Notes: generated by a model from the sequence alone, not told the origin. A stretch of 64,000 bases of DNA from JACQFV01 sp964593585 (GCA_964593585.1 CAZQIZ010000007.1:1-64000); one strand, 5' to 3'. Shown: positions 36,015 to 45,516, counted from the stretch's first letter. Numbers and translations are program-made.

Positions 36015-36765
36015 CTGGCTGGGGCTGCCCCGTCTCGCCTCCGCGCACGGCGGGCAGATCGACTCGTTGATCGGCATCGTCCACATCATCATGTTCGTGC
36101 TCTTCATCGGCTGGGGCGCGTTTTTCGCCTTCATCCTTATGCGTTTCCGCAAGGGCGCGCATCCGAAGGCCAACTACACAGGCGTCAAAAGCCATGCCTC
36201 TTCCTACATTGAGGCGGCGGTGGCGGTCGTCGAGGTGATCCTGTTGGTCGGCTTCTCGATTCCGCTCTGGGCCAAGGTCGTGGTTGCGACCCCGTCGGAA
36301 GCCGAATCCACCGTCGTGCGCGTCGTGGCCCAGCAGTTCCAGTGGAACTGCCACTACCCCGGCCCCGACGGCAAGTTCGGCCGGGTCGATGTCGCGCTCA
36401 TGGATGACCAAACCAATCCCGTCGGTCTGGATCGCAACGATCCCGACGCCAGGGATGATGTCTGGACCATCAACCAACTGCATCTGCCGGTCAACAAGCC
36501 GGCCCTGATCTACCTGTCCACCAAGGATGTCATCCACTCGTTTTCGCTGCCCGAAATGCGGGTCAAGCAGGATGCCATCCCCGGCACGCGCATTCCCGTT
36601 TCCTGGACCCCGACCGTGGCCGGCGACTACGAGATCGCCTGCGCGCAACTCTGCGGCCTGGGGCACTACCGAATGCGCGGCTACATGACCATTCACACGC
36701 CCGAATCATTCCAGACCTGGCTGGACGGCAAACAGGCCGAATTGGCCCCGTCGCCGGAATCGTAG
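36007..36765 (+). CDS. ctaC: cytochrome c oxidase subunit II
   Basis: 252 residues. Start at 36007 has GAGGTG upstream and overlaps the preceding stop. Two membrane helices (about 20-42 and 60-85) are followed by the periplasmic CuA domain. The aromatic patch QQFQWNCHYPGPDG and the CuA motif CAQLCGLGHYRM (both Cys, His and Met ligands), with His in VIHSFSLPEM, are all present. No cytochrome c domain is fused. It accepts electrons from cytochrome c or a cupredoxin and passes them to subunit I. Unusually, the gene follows subunits I, III and IV. Confidence 0.96.
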   Translation: MYDWLGLPRLASAHGGQIDSLIGIVHIIMFVLFIGWGAFFAFILMRFRKGAHPKANYTGVKSHASSYIEAAVAVVEVILLVGFSIPLWAKVVVATPSEAESTVVRVVAQQFQWNCHYPGPDGKFGRVDVALMDDQTNPVGLDRNDPDARDDVWTINQLHLPVNKPALIYLSTKDVIHSFSLPEMRVKQDAIPGTRIPVSWTPTVAGDYEIACAQLCGLGHYRMRGYMTIHTPESFQTWLDGKQAELAPSPES

Positions 36766-36799
36766 GCAACATTCGCCGCACTGGCGCGTTATACCCGGC

Positions 36800-37717
36800 A
36801 TGAAAGACGACTCGCTTTACACCATTGCCTCTCCGGTCGACGTGTCCCGTGTCGAAGTGTCGCGTCTGGCCGACTACTTTGCCCTGACCAAGCCGCGGCT
36901 GGTCAGTCTGGTGTTGCTGACCACGGTCGTCGGATTTGTCGTCGGTTCCGGCGCCGCCGTATCCTTCGTCGGCCTGTTGCATGTGCTGATCGGCACCGCA
37001 CTGGTTGCCGGCGGCGGAGCGGCGCTCAATCAGTATCTCGAGCGCGACGCCGATGCGCGGATGCGACGCACCGCCGCGCGTCCGCTGCCCGCGGCCCGTC
37101 TCGAACCGCGCGACGGACTGATCTTCGGCGTGACCGTCACTCTCGCTGGGCTGGTCTATCTCTGGACCCTCACCGGCTGGCTGACATTCGCCATTGGCGC
37201 GATCACCGCGGCGACCTATGTCCTGATCTACACGCCGCTCAAACGGCTCACCCCTTGGTGCGTCGCCGCCGGCGCGTTGGTCGGCGCGTTGCCGCCGGTC
37301 ATGGGCTGGACCGCCGCCGCCGGCGCGCTCGGCTCCGGCGCCATCGCCCTGTTTGTCATCATGTTCGTCTGGCAACTGCCGCACTTTCTGGCAATCGCCT
37401 GGATCTACCGGAGCGAGTATGCCAATGCCCGCATGGCGGTGGTGCGTCTGACCGATGAATCCGGCGAACACACTACCCGTCACATCCAATGGCTCAACCT
37501 GTCGCTGATCCCGCTGACGCTCCTGCCGTCGCTTTTGGGCATCGCCGGCGTGGGCTACACGATCGTTGCCGCCATCCTTGGCCTGGCCTTCGCCGCGCTG
37601 GCCCTGCGACGTCCCACCAGCGACATGGCCGCCTATGCGCGTCGCATCTTCTACGCGTCGCTGGTCTATCTGCCGATTCTGTTCGTCGTGCTGGCCGCCT
37701 TCCGGGTCCCATCCTGA
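36800..37717 (+). CDS. ctaB: protohaem IX farnesyltransferase (haem O synthase)
   Basis: 305 residues, about nine membrane segments. UbiA-type prenyltransferase: the polyprenyl-binding motif is NQYLERDADARMRRTAARPL, with ALTKPRLVSLVLLTTVVGF at the N-terminus and VWQLPHFLAIAWIYRSEY as the second conserved loop. Makes haem O, the precursor of haem A for the oxidase. It starts 34 nt after subunit II and closes the structural part of the locus. A MITE-like element follows. Confidence 0.95.
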   Translation: MKDDSLYTIASPVDVSRVEVSRLADYFALTKPRLVSLVLLTTVVGFVVGSGAAVSFVGLLHVLIGTALVAGGGAALNQYLERDADARMRRTAARPLPAARLEPRDGLIFGVTVTLAGLVYLWTLTGWLTFAIGAITAATYVLIYTPLKRLTPWCVAAGALVGALPPVMGWTAAAGALGSGAIALFVIMFVWQLPHFLAIAWIYRSEYANARMAVVRLTDESGEHTTRHIQWLNLSLIPLTLLPSLLGIAGVGYTIVAAILGLAFAALALRRPTSDMAAYARRIFYASLVYLPILFVVLAAFRVPS

Positions 37718-37741
37718 GCCGTCCCGCGCCATCCCCAAAAA

Positions 37742-37862
37742 GATTGCTTCCTCGTCCGCCTCCGGCGGACTCCTCGCGTTGACGGTGATGAAAACCTCCC
37801 GGCGAACCGTCATTGCGAGGAGGAACGATTCGCCGTAAGCGAATCGGGTCGACGAAGCAATC
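37742..37862. repeat. MITE-like inverted-repeat element family B, copy 1
   Basis: 121 bp. Left end GATTGCTTCCTCGTCC and right end GTCGACGAAGCAATC are inverted repeats. Inside are two hairpins (TCCGCCTCCGGCGGA; CGATTCGCCGTAAGCGAATC) and inverted CGTCATTGCGAGGAG-type segments. Copies also occur at 40849 and 51953. Confidence 0.75.
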
Positions 37863-37966
37863 CTTGTTCACCCCGCCATCCCCCCCCGCTCATGCCACGC
37901 GAAATCCTGCCACCCCCCTCCGACACCCCTTGGGCTGGCCGTCGCCATCACGTATCTTCCGCCCCC

Positions 37967-38911
37967 ATGCCCGTGGATGACACCACCGCCGTATCGGTCA
38001 CACGCCTGGCCTATCACTATGGCCCGCGACGCGCCCTCGATGAAATCACCTTCGACATCGACCCCGGCGAATTCACCGCCATCCTCGGCCCCAACGGCGG
38101 CGGCAAGACCACGCTGTTTCGCATCATCGCCACCCTGGCCACCCCGACCTCGGGCGAAGTGACCGTCTTCGGTGACGATGTCGTCGCCGCCCGTAACCGT
38201 GTCCGCCATCACCTCGGCGTCGTCTTCCAGGCGCCGGCGCTGGATGTGAAACTGAGTGTGCGCGAGAACCTTCTCCACCATGGTCACCTGCATGGCCTCT
38301 CCGGACGGCCCCTGCGCGCGCAACTCAATTACGCGCTCGAACGCCTCGAACTGGATGACCGCCGTCATGACCTGGTCGAGACTCTCTCCGGCGGATTGAA
38401 ACGCCGTGTCGAACTGGCCAAGGTGATGATGACCCAGCCGCGCCTGTTGCTGTTGGATGAGCCGACCACCGGCCTCGATCCGGTGGCCCGCGACTCCTTC
38501 TGGCGGCTGATCATGAGTCTGCGCGAGGATACCCAGGCGGCGGTGCTCTACACCACGCACCTGTTGGAGGAGGCGGAGGACTCGGGGCGGGTCCTGATTC
38601 TGGACCGCGGACGGATCGTCGCTGATGGCGCGCCCGCCTCGCTGCGGGCGCAGATCGCCGGGCAGGTGGTGCACCTGAAGGGACGCGACCTCGCCGCGCT
38701 GCGCGAGCGCCTTCAGACCGCGTTTTCGCTGGAGGCCGAAATCGAAGGGGACAGTGTGCGGGTCGCGGTCACCGACGGCGGCGAGTTCGCCGCCCGGGTT
38801 GGACAGGTCCTCGGTGACGCCATCGACTCGTTGCAGATCGCCCGTCCATCGCTCTACGATGTCTTCCGCCAACGGACCGGGCATGCCTTCAGCGAAGAGG
38901 GTGGCCTGTGA
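37967..38911 (+). CDS. ABC transporter ATP-binding protein
   Basis: 314 residues from the ATG at 37967; no Shine-Dalgarno is visible. Walker A LGPNGGGKTTL, Q-loop VVFQAPALD, signature LSGGLKRRVELAKV, Walker B LLLLDEPTTGLDP and switch His in YTTHLLEEAE are all intact. A C-terminal extension (about 225-314) is typical of the NatA/DrrA-type subfamily paired with ABC-2 permeases. The permease gene overlaps by 4 nt. The location between haem O synthase and the SCO gene suggests a role in oxidase maturation or haem/copper handling, but substrate is unknown. Confidence 0.93.
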   Translation: MPVDDTTAVSVTRLAYHYGPRRALDEITFDIDPGEFTAILGPNGGGKTTLFRIIATLATPTSGEVTVFGDDVVAARNRVRHHLGVVFQAPALDVKLSVRENLLHHGHLHGLSGRPLRAQLNYALERLELDDRRHDLVETLSGGLKRRVELAKVMMTQPRLLLLDEPTTGLDPVARDSFWRLIMSLREDTQAAVLYTTHLLEEAEDSGRVLILDRGRIVADGAPASLRAQIAGQVVHLKGRDLAALRERLQTAFSLEAEIEGDSVRVAVTDGGEFAARVGQVLGDAIDSLQIARPSLYDVFRQRTGHAFSEEGGL

Positions 38912-39717
38912 ACACCCCTGCCGTCGCCATCTCCGCGCACACCCGGGGCTGGCTCGCCGTCGGCACGCTCTTGCGCCGCGAGTTCACCCGCTTTGTCCGC
39001 CAGAAACACCGTGTCTTCGGCGCGCTCGGCCAGCCGATCCTGTTTCTGCTGCTGTTCGGCGCCGGCTGGAGCGGCTCGTTTCAGCACCCGCTGGTGCCGG
39101 AGAAGACCTATGCCGAGTACTTCTATCCCGGCACGCTGGTCCTGATGGTCCTGTTCACCGCGATCTTTGCGACGATCTCGATCATCGAGGACCGCACCCA
39201 GGGGTTCCTGCAATCGGTGCTGGTGGCGCCCTGCCCGTCCTGGTCAATCGCCCTCGGCAAGATCTTAGGCTCGACCGCGCTGGCGATGATGCAGGGGATC
39301 GTCCTCTTTGCCGCCGCGCCCTTCGTGGGAATCGAGTTCCACCCGGTCGGCTGGCTGGGCGCCATCCTCGTCATGGCGCTTGTCGGCATCGCCATGAGCG
39401 CGCTCGGCTTCGTCTTCGCCTGGCGCATGGACTCGGTGCAGGGCTACCACGCCGTCATGAATGTCCTGCTCATCCCGATGTGGCTTTTGTCCGGGGCGAT
39501 GTTTCCCGCCGCCGGCGCGGCGGGCTGGATGCGCCTGATCATGGCGGTCAACCCGCTCACCTATGGAACCGCCGCGTTGCGTCAGATGTTGTATGTGGAT
39601 CAGCCGGCGATGACCGCCGGCCTCCCGCCGCTGGCGCTCACGCTGCCTGTGTTGTTATTGTTCGCGTTGGCCGCCTGTGGAGTTGCCGTGTGGGTGGCGG
39701 GACGTCCCCGAAAGTGA
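38908..39717 (+). CDS. ABC-2 type transporter permease
   Basis: 269 residues starting with a GTG that overlaps the ATPase stop codon (GTGA). Six predicted membrane segments in the ABC-2 arrangement, with the conserved YAEYFYPGTLVLMVLF and the late motif PMWLLSGAMFP. Forms the membrane half of the exporter with the preceding ATPase. Confidence 0.92.
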   Translation: MNTPAVAISAHTRGWLAVGTLLRREFTRFVRQKHRVFGALGQPILFLLLFGAGWSGSFQHPLVPEKTYAEYFYPGTLVLMVLFTAIFATISIIEDRTQGFLQSVLVAPCPSWSIALGKILGSTALAMMQGIVLFAAAPFVGIEFHPVGWLGAILVMALVGIAMSALGFVFAWRMDSVQGYHAVMNVLLIPMWLLSGAMFPAAGAAGWMRLIMAVNPLTYGTAALRQMLYVDQPAMTAGLPPLALTLPVLLLFALAACGVAVWVAGRPRK

Positions 39718-39724
39718 GCCCACA

Positions 39725-40369
39725 ATGAACCAGATCGCCAACGACGCCAAACCCGCGCTGCCGGTCCGTTCCATCCTCTGGGCCGTCGGCCTGCTGCTTT
39801 TCGCCTTCGTCCTGGCCACCGCCATCATCGGCTACACCCAATTCCGCGGCGATGACGCGAGCCCGGAGGCGCCGATGGCCGATTTCGGCGCGGTCCCGGA
39901 TTTCGCGCTGACCGAACGCTCCGACCGGACCGTGACCCTCAATGACTTGAAGGGCCGTGTCTGGATCGCCGACTTCATTTTCACCCACTGCGCTGGCCCC
40001 TGCCCGAAGATGTCGCTGCAGATGGCCGAACTGCAGAAGACCATCCCGGCCGACTCCAAAGTGAGGCTGGTCTCCTTCTCGGTTGACCCCGAACGCGACT
40101 CGACCGCGCGGCTGCGCGAATACGCCGAACTCTATGGCGCCGATCCTGAGCGCTGGCTGTTTCTCACCGGCCCGAAGGACACCATCGCCATGCTCGCCAC
40201 CGATGGCTTCCACGCCGGCGCCAAGGATGATCCGCTGCTCCACAGCACCTTGTTTGCGATCGTGGACAAACGCGGCCACATCCGCAACTACTACCACAGC
40301 GATGACCCCGAATTGATCAAGAAGGTCACCGCCGACATCGCCGTGCTCATCCGCGACAAGGGAGTCTGA
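39725..40369 (+). CDS. SCO1/SenC-family copper chaperone
   Basis: 214 residues from the ATG at 39725. An N-terminal membrane anchor (about 14-33) precedes a thioredoxin fold with the copper site Cys-x3-Cys (FTHCAGPCPKM) and the distal His (PLLHSTLFAIVD). SCO proteins deliver copper to, or reduce, the CuA site of subunit II. Its start lies 7 nt after the permease gene and its stop codon shares a base with the next start. Confidence 0.95.
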   Translation: MNQIANDAKPALPVRSILWAVGLLLFAFVLATAIIGYTQFRGDDASPEAPMADFGAVPDFALTERSDRTVTLNDLKGRVWIADFIFTHCAGPCPKMSLQMAELQKTIPADSKVRLVSFSVDPERDSTARLREYAELYGADPERWLFLTGPKDTIAMLATDGFHAGAKDDPLLHSTLFAIVDKRGHIRNYYHSDDPELIKKVTADIAVLIRDKGV

Positions 40370-40812
40370 TGGACTGGACCGTCCTGCCCGCCCTCAACGC
40401 CGCCCTCAATGGCGTCGCCGCCTGTTTTTTGCTGCTGGGCCTGTACTTCATCCTGCGCAAAGACCGCAAACGCCACCGCGCCTGCATGCTGGCCGGGGTG
40501 ACCTGCTCTCTGTTATTCCTGACCTCCTACCTGATCTACCACTTCGGCCACGCCGGCATCACCCGCTTCACCACCGAGGGCTGGCCGCGCACGCTCTACT
40601 TCGCCATCCTGTGGACCCACACGCCGCTGGCGGCGTTGGTGGCCCCGCTGATCATCATCACCCTGCGACGCGCGCTCCGTTCGGATTTCTCCGCGCACCG
40701 TCGTCTGGCCCGCTGGACCTTTCCGATCTGGATGTATGTCTCCATCACCGGCGTGCTCATTTATTTCATGCTCTACCGTTGGTTCCCCTCCGCCGACCGC
40801 GCCGCGCTGTAG
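40369..40812 (+). CDS. DUF420 membrane protein (oxidase-associated)
   Basis: 147 residues, four membrane segments. Matches DUF420 in length and in conserved histidines (RKRHRACML; LIYHFGHAG; WTHTPLAAL; AHRRLARW). DUF420 genes are often linked to SCO and haem-copper oxidase genes, and some members act in oxidase maturation. It overlaps the SCO stop codon by 1 nt. Last gene of the locus. Confidence 0.9.
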   Translation: MDWTVLPALNAALNGVAACFLLLGLYFILRKDRKRHRACMLAGVTCSLLFLTSYLIYHFGHAGITRFTTEGWPRTLYFAILWTHTPLAALVAPLIIITLRRALRSDFSAHRRLARWTFPIWMYVSITGVLIYFMLYRWFPSADRAAL

Positions 40813-40848
40813 AGGGAGTCGCAACCGGACCTCCGCCGCTCAACAAAA

Positions 40849-40971
40849 ATTGCTTCGTCGTCCGCCTCTGGCGGACTCCTCCCAATGACGGGGTTCTCAT
40901 GTCCCCTCCTGAAAACCGTCATTGCGAGGAGGTCCGATCCGCCAAAGGCGGATCGGACCGACGAAGCAATC
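40849..40971. repeat. MITE-like inverted-repeat element family B, copy 2
   Basis: 123 bp with ends ATTGCTTCGTCGTCC and GACGAAGCAATC. Internal hairpins are TCCGCCTCTGGCGGA and CCGATCCGCCAAAGGCGGAT. Same architecture as copy 1, with a different hairpin sequence in the right arm. Lies between the convergent DUF420 and mazG genes. Confidence 0.75.
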
Positions 40972-41019
40972 TCTTCTCCCGCGACCGGACACCGGGTCAT
41001 TCAATATCGGCCCGGCATC

Positions 41020-41823
41020 TCACCCCAACTTCCGTTTCGCTTCCTCCCACAATTCGTCCATCTCCGCCAGCGACGCCTCGCCGAGTTTCTGGCCGCGCCG
41101 GGGCAGGTTTCTCTCAATGTAGCCGAATCGCTTCATGAACCGCCTGTTCGAACGGGCCAGCGCCGTCTCCGGATCGACCTTCAGATGCCGCGCCAGATTC
41201 ACCAGCGCAAAGAGCAAATCGCCCAGCTCATGTTCGACCTCGCGCTTGCGGCGCGCCCCGCGCTTTTTCAGCGAACGACGCAGCTCCCCGACCTCTTCAT
41301 TCACCTTGTCGAGCACCGGGGCCGGGTTGTCCCAGTCGAAGCCGAAGCGCGCGGTCTTTTCCTGCACACGGTACGCCTGCAGAAGCGCCGGCAACGAGCG
41401 GGGAATCCCCGACAAGACACCGCCCGGCTTGCCGTTCTGCTTCTTCTCGGCGAGTTTGATCTTCTCCCAGTTGTTGAGCACGTCATCGGCGGTCCGGGCA
41501 GTCACGCTGCCGAAGACATGCGGATGCCGCGCGATCAACTTGCGGCAGATCACGTCGCTGACATCATCGATGTCAAACCGCCGCCGCTCGTGCGCCAATT
41601 GCGCGTGGAAGACAATCTGCAAGAGCAGATCGCCCAGCTCCTCGCGCAGGGCCCGGTAGTCGCGGCGATGCAGCGTGTCGACCACCTCGTAGGTTTCCTC
41701 GATGAGGTAGGGGAGGAGCGTCTGGTGGTTCTGCTTACGGTCCCACGGGCATCCCTTCGGCCCGCGCAGCCGCGCCATGATTCCCACCAGATCATCGAAC
41801 GAGTATTTCCGTCTCTTGGCCAT
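41020..41823 (-). CDS. mazG: nucleoside triphosphate pyrophosphohydrolase MazG
   Basis: 267 residues, the usual length of the two-domain MazG. The first domain has GPKGCPWDRKQNHQTLLPYL and the metal-binding EETYE...REELGDLLLQIVFHA helices. The second has HELGDLLFALVNLARHLKVD followed by RSNRRFMKRF. Hydrolyses (d)NTPs to monophosphates, sanitising the nucleotide pool. Stands alone on the minus strand, downstream of the two glycosyltransferase genes. Confidence 0.95.
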   Translation of the reverse strand: MAKRRKYSFDDLVGIMARLRGPKGCPWDRKQNHQTLLPYLIEETYEVVDTLHRRDYRALREELGDLLLQIVFHAQLAHERRRFDIDDVSDVICRKLIARHPHVFGSVTARTADDVLNNWEKIKLAEKKQNGKPGGVLSGIPRSLPALLQAYRVQEKTARFGFDWDNPAPVLDKVNEEVGELRRSLKKRGARRKREVEHELGDLLFALVNLARHLKVDPETALARSNRRFMKRFGYIERNLPRRGQKLGEASLAEMDELWEEAKRKLG

Positions 41824-41861
41824 GCGCCAATATCGTCAAATCCATTGCCGCACGCCACCGA

Positions 41862-41886
41862 CGGGCTGAAAGCCCCTTGTCCCGGT
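41862..41886 (+). repeat. short repeat family F, copy 1
   Basis: CGGGCTGAAAGCCCCTTGTC. The same sequence occurs inverted at 48728-48750. It lies just upstream of the mazG start. Confidence 0.5.
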
Positions 41887-41954
41887 CGAGGTGCCGATGA
41901 GAGCGGGGCTGAGATCCGCCCCGGCCGCCCGCCATCATCTCATTCCAGAACTCC

Positions 41955-42001
41955 GTCATCCCAAGACCCGGCGCTCTCTGCCGGGTCTTGGGATCTTTGT
42001 T
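41955..42001 (+). repeat. hairpin repeat family A, copy 5
   Basis: GTCATCCCAAGACCCGGCGC, loop TCTCT, complementary arm, then CTTGGGATCTTTGTT. It differs from copy 6 at about one position in 47. Confidence 0.8.
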
Positions 42002-42043
42002 GACCTTCGACGCACGTCCCGTGTAGGGCGGGCGAACGCGCGG

Positions 42044-43618
42044 CTACGGACGTCCCGACGTGCGCGCCGCCGTCATCCCGCGGAACTCCCGTCGCTCCGG
42101 AATCCGCACTCCATTGTCACGCGCCCATCGGGCAAGCACGAGGATGGCATAGTCATAACAGGAAATCGATGGCCGCGGCCCGCCGTTACAGGGCCGCCAC
42201 AATTGGTACACCGACGAGAAGTTCCCGGACTGGTACATCAGCTTGTCATCGCCCAACCGGGGCCGTTCGAAGCCGGCCACCATCGTGTCGACCGTCGTGA
42301 TGTACACCGCCGGCGCCCGCTTCATCACCGCCGCCTGCCGCGAACTCTCGCGCGCGATCTCGGCATCGCAAAGCCCCCAGACATCGATGGTGGGCAGATC
42401 GCTCCAATAGGGGATCAGCCCGGCATCGATGATGGCGATCGTCGGACGCCCCGGCAATTCGCGCAACGCCGCCACGATGCACCGCTGCACCCGCTGCTGG
42501 TACATTTCGACTTCATACCGCCGCTGCACCGATGGCCACCCCTGCGCCGACCAGAGGATCAGCGCGAGCGCAGCCACCAGCGCTGTTCTCCGCCGACGCC
42601 GCGCCAGCCAGTCCATCACCGGCGGCAGCGCCAGGAGCCAGTAGGGGAGTAGCGCCACATGATAGCGGTGCAGGAAGTTCATCACCGGGTGCACCGGCAA
42701 GATCATCAATGTGTGCGCCGCCGCGCACAGGGCCGCCACCGCCAACGGCAGAATCAGATCATGCCCGAACCGATGCCGTCGATGGAGTGCCGCCACGACA
42801 ACCCACGCCGCGATGAACGGCAGCGCAAACATCATCCATTGCCCCACCTGTCCTGACGATGGCAGAAAAGTCGAGAATTTTGCGTACACCGTGTTCGGCA
42901 GCGGATAGCCGAAATACCACAGACGGAACCCCACCAGCCCCGCCAGCGTGAACAGCCAGGAAAGCAACGGCAAACGCGCCATCCGCCAACGCGCGCCGAT
43001 CGACTCGCCTCGCATCAGCAGGATCCACATTCCGAGGATAAACCCGGCGACGACGAATCCCTCCGGACGGGTCAACGTCAGACCGGCGCACGCCGCCGCC
43101 AGCACGAAGCCGCGCCGCGGCGATGTGAGCGTGAATGCCCCAAGCGCAAGCAGCAGGAAGAAGCCGAACAGCGCAATCTCCAGCCCGCTCAACGACCAGG
43201 CCGTCCATTCCGGCGTGACCGCCACTACCAGAAGCGGCGTCCACCAAAGACGGTACCCGCTGAAGAGCCGACGCAGGACCATGGCGAACAGCGCGATGTT
43301 GGCCAACGCCAGCGCGAAGCCGAGAATCTTCGAAGCCACGGCGATGTCCATCCCGAACGCGCCCGGAATGGCGATCAGAATAACCCAGAGGAAATTCGAA
43401 TATCCCTCGACCGACGGCCCCTCGAGATTCCACCGCAGCCCGTGTCCATCGGCCAGATGACGCGCATAGCGCCACGAGATCCCGACATCATCGATGCTGA
43501 AATCCCACAATATCGCCCCCTGCACGCCCACCACCAGGAGCGCCAGCAAAAGCGGCAGCATCCAAGAGGACGGGCGGGGCGGCGAAACGTTGTCCGAGGT
43601 CGTGGTACGGTCGGGCAT
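42044..43618 (-). CDS. GT-C-like polytopic membrane glycosyltransferase (paralogue 1)
   Basis: 524 residues with 9-11 membrane segments in the first 350 residues and a soluble C-terminal domain of about 150. The first periplasmic loop carries SIDDVGISWRYARHLADGHG and VEGYSNFLWVIL, the acidic-pair pattern of GT-C enzymes related to arabinofuranosyl- and mannosyl-transferases that use polyprenyl-phosphate sugars. Donor and acceptor are unknown. The gene 101 nt upstream is a close paralogue, so the pair arose by tandem duplication. Probably acts on cell-envelope glycans from the periplasmic side. Confidence 0.82.
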   Translation of the reverse strand: MPDRTTTSDNVSPPRPSSWMLPLLLALLVVGVQGAILWDFSIDDVGISWRYARHLADGHGLRWNLEGPSVEGYSNFLWVILIAIPGAFGMDIAVASKILGFALALANIALFAMVLRRLFSGYRLWWTPLLVVAVTPEWTAWSLSGLEIALFGFFLLLALGAFTLTSPRRGFVLAAACAGLTLTRPEGFVVAGFILGMWILLMRGESIGARWRMARLPLLSWLFTLAGLVGFRLWYFGYPLPNTVYAKFSTFLPSSGQVGQWMMFALPFIAAWVVVAALHRRHRFGHDLILPLAVAALCAAAHTLMILPVHPVMNFLHRYHVALLPYWLLALPPVMDWLARRRRRTALVAALALILWSAQGWPSVQRRYEVEMYQQRVQRCIVAALRELPGRPTIAIIDAGLIPYWSDLPTIDVWGLCDAEIARESSRQAAVMKRAPAVYITTVDTMVAGFERPRLGDDKLMYQSGNFSSVYQLWRPCNGGPRPSISCYDYAILVLARWARDNGVRIPERREFRGMTAARTSGRP

Positions 43619-43719
43619 TCCGACCGCATTTTACGTGATCATCATTCCCGAGGCAACCGGTCCGCTTTGCCCGGAAAGGGGACCGGCGGAATCCGTATTG
43701 GGGACGGGAGAGGCCGTGG

Positions 43720-45375
43720 TTAGAGCGCCGAGGTGGTGTCGGGGACGCTCAAGGGTGGGCCGTAAGGGGGAACCCGGCTGGCCGAATCGGCAGCGCGTTC
43801 GCAGGGACTCTGTCCGCGGGCCATGGTCATCGCCTGACCGTCGGGCGATGGCGCCAGATCGCGGAATTCCCGCCGCTCCGGGATCCGCACCTCATTGTCG
43901 CGCGCCCAGCGGGCCAGCACGAGGATGGCGTAGTCGTAGGCCCCCTCCGGGCGGCCGGAACCGATGCACGGACGCCACAGGCGGTACACCCGCGCGAAGT
44001 TGCCGGTTTGGTACATCCACTTGTCCGCGCCCAGAAGCGGCTGCTCAAAACCCAAGGTCATCGATTCAACGCTGGTGACATACACCGCCGGAGCGCGTTT
44101 CATGACCTCCGCCTGCGGCGAGGTGGAACGCGCGATCTCGACATCGCAGAGTCCTCCCGCGTCAATCGTCGTCAGATCGCTCCAGTAGGGAATCAGCCCG
44201 GCGTCGAACATCGCCACCGTCGGATTGTTCGGCAGTTCGGCCAGCGCGGCCACCACACAACGCTGGATCTTGTGCCGGTAGGCCGCCGCGTCCGCCCAAT
44301 GACGCGCCGTCGGCCAACCCTGCGCCGCCCATACGGTCAGTGCGACCACGACGACTGTTGCCGCCGCCCGATGTCGCGTCCACAGCCATGCCAGCGCCAC
44401 CGGCAACGCCAGCATCCATAGCGGCAGCAGCGCGACGTGGTAACGGTGCAGATGGTTCATCACCGGGTTGACCGGCAGGATGGCCAGCGTATGCGCCGCC
44501 ACCGCCACCAGCGCGGTGCCGATGACCAGCCGCTGCGCCGGCGAGACCCCCTTGCGCAGGATCACCAACGCGGCCACAAGATAGGGCAGCACAAACACCA
44601 ACCACTGCCCGACCTGCTTCAGCGACGGCAGCGCTGAGGAGAACTTCGCGTAGACGGTGTTCGGCAGCGGATAACCGAAGTAGAAGAGGCGAAAACCGAC
44701 CAGCGCCGACAGCGTCAGCGCCAGCGTCGCCAAAGGCGCAGCGACCATCCGCCAGCGCGCCTTTAGCCCGCTGCCCCCGAGGAGCGCATACGCCGCCAGA
44801 ATCACGCCGCCCAGCACAAACCCCTCCGGGCGCGTAAGGGTTAACCCCGCCATCGCCACGCTCAACCGCCAGGTGCGTCCAGAGACGCCGGGAATGATCG
44901 CATGAGTGGCCAACAACGCGAAGAAGCCAAACAGCGCAATTTCCAACCCGCTGACCGTCCAGGCGATCCACTCCGGCATGACCGCGACAATCGCCGCCGG
45001 CGCCCACCAGAAACGGCTGGATCCAAACAGACGGCGCAGCATCAGCACGAAGAGAATCAGCGTTGCCAGTGCGCACTCAACTCCGATGACCTTGGCCGAG
45101 GTTTCAATCTCAAACCCCAGCCACCCCGGCACCGCGAGCAGGATGACCCACAGAAAATTCGAATACCCCTCAACCGGCGGGCCCTGCAGATTCCAAGTCA
45201 ACCCATGGCCGTCGGCCAGATGATGCGCGTACCGCCACGAAATGCCGACATCATCGATGCTGAACGCCCACAAGTAAGTCACCTGCGCGATCACCAGCAG
45301 GACCAACAATGCCACGACCACGGCCGTCTCGCGTCGCGAGACACTCAGACATTGATTGTTCGCCCCGTCCGCCAT
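43720..45375 (-). CDS. GT-C-like polytopic membrane glycosyltransferase (paralogue 2)
   Basis: 551 residues from the ATG at 45375; the frame also opens at 45426, but without a ribosome site. It aligns along its length with the preceding entry: SIDDVGISWRYAHHLADGHG, VEGYSNFLWVILLAVPG, VGFRLFYFGYPLPNTVYAKF and the soluble end WARDNEVRIPERREFRDLAP. It has an extra tail of about 40 residues. The sequence has diverged clearly from its partner, so the copies may differ in substrate. Confidence 0.82.
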   Translation of the reverse strand: MADGANNQCLSVSRRETAVVVALLVLLVIAQVTYLWAFSIDDVGISWRYAHHLADGHGLTWNLQGPPVEGYSNFLWVILLAVPGWLGFEIETSAKVIGVECALATLILFVLMLRRLFGSSRFWWAPAAIVAVMPEWIAWTVSGLEIALFGFFALLATHAIIPGVSGRTWRLSVAMAGLTLTRPEGFVLGGVILAAYALLGGSGLKARWRMVAAPLATLALTLSALVGFRLFYFGYPLPNTVYAKFSSALPSLKQVGQWLVFVLPYLVAALVILRKGVSPAQRLVIGTALVAVAAHTLAILPVNPVMNHLHRYHVALLPLWMLALPVALAWLWTRHRAAATVVVVALTVWAAQGWPTARHWADAAAYRHKIQRCVVAALAELPNNPTVAMFDAGLIPYWSDLTTIDAGGLCDVEIARSTSPQAEVMKRAPAVYVTSVESMTLGFEQPLLGADKWMYQTGNFARVYRLWRPCIGSGRPEGAYDYAILVLARWARDNEVRIPERREFRDLAPSPDGQAMTMARGQSPCERAADSASRVPPYGPPLSVPDTTSAL

Positions 45376-45516
45376 CTCGTCGCATGGTACGGGCGGTTGC
45401 GCTGATCGCCGCAGATGCGGCGGCATTTTGTGTCATGCGCGCGTGATTGTGACATTCGCATCGAATGGCATCCCAGTTCTTCATCACGGTTTTCACATCC
45501 CATAAAACCCACCAAC

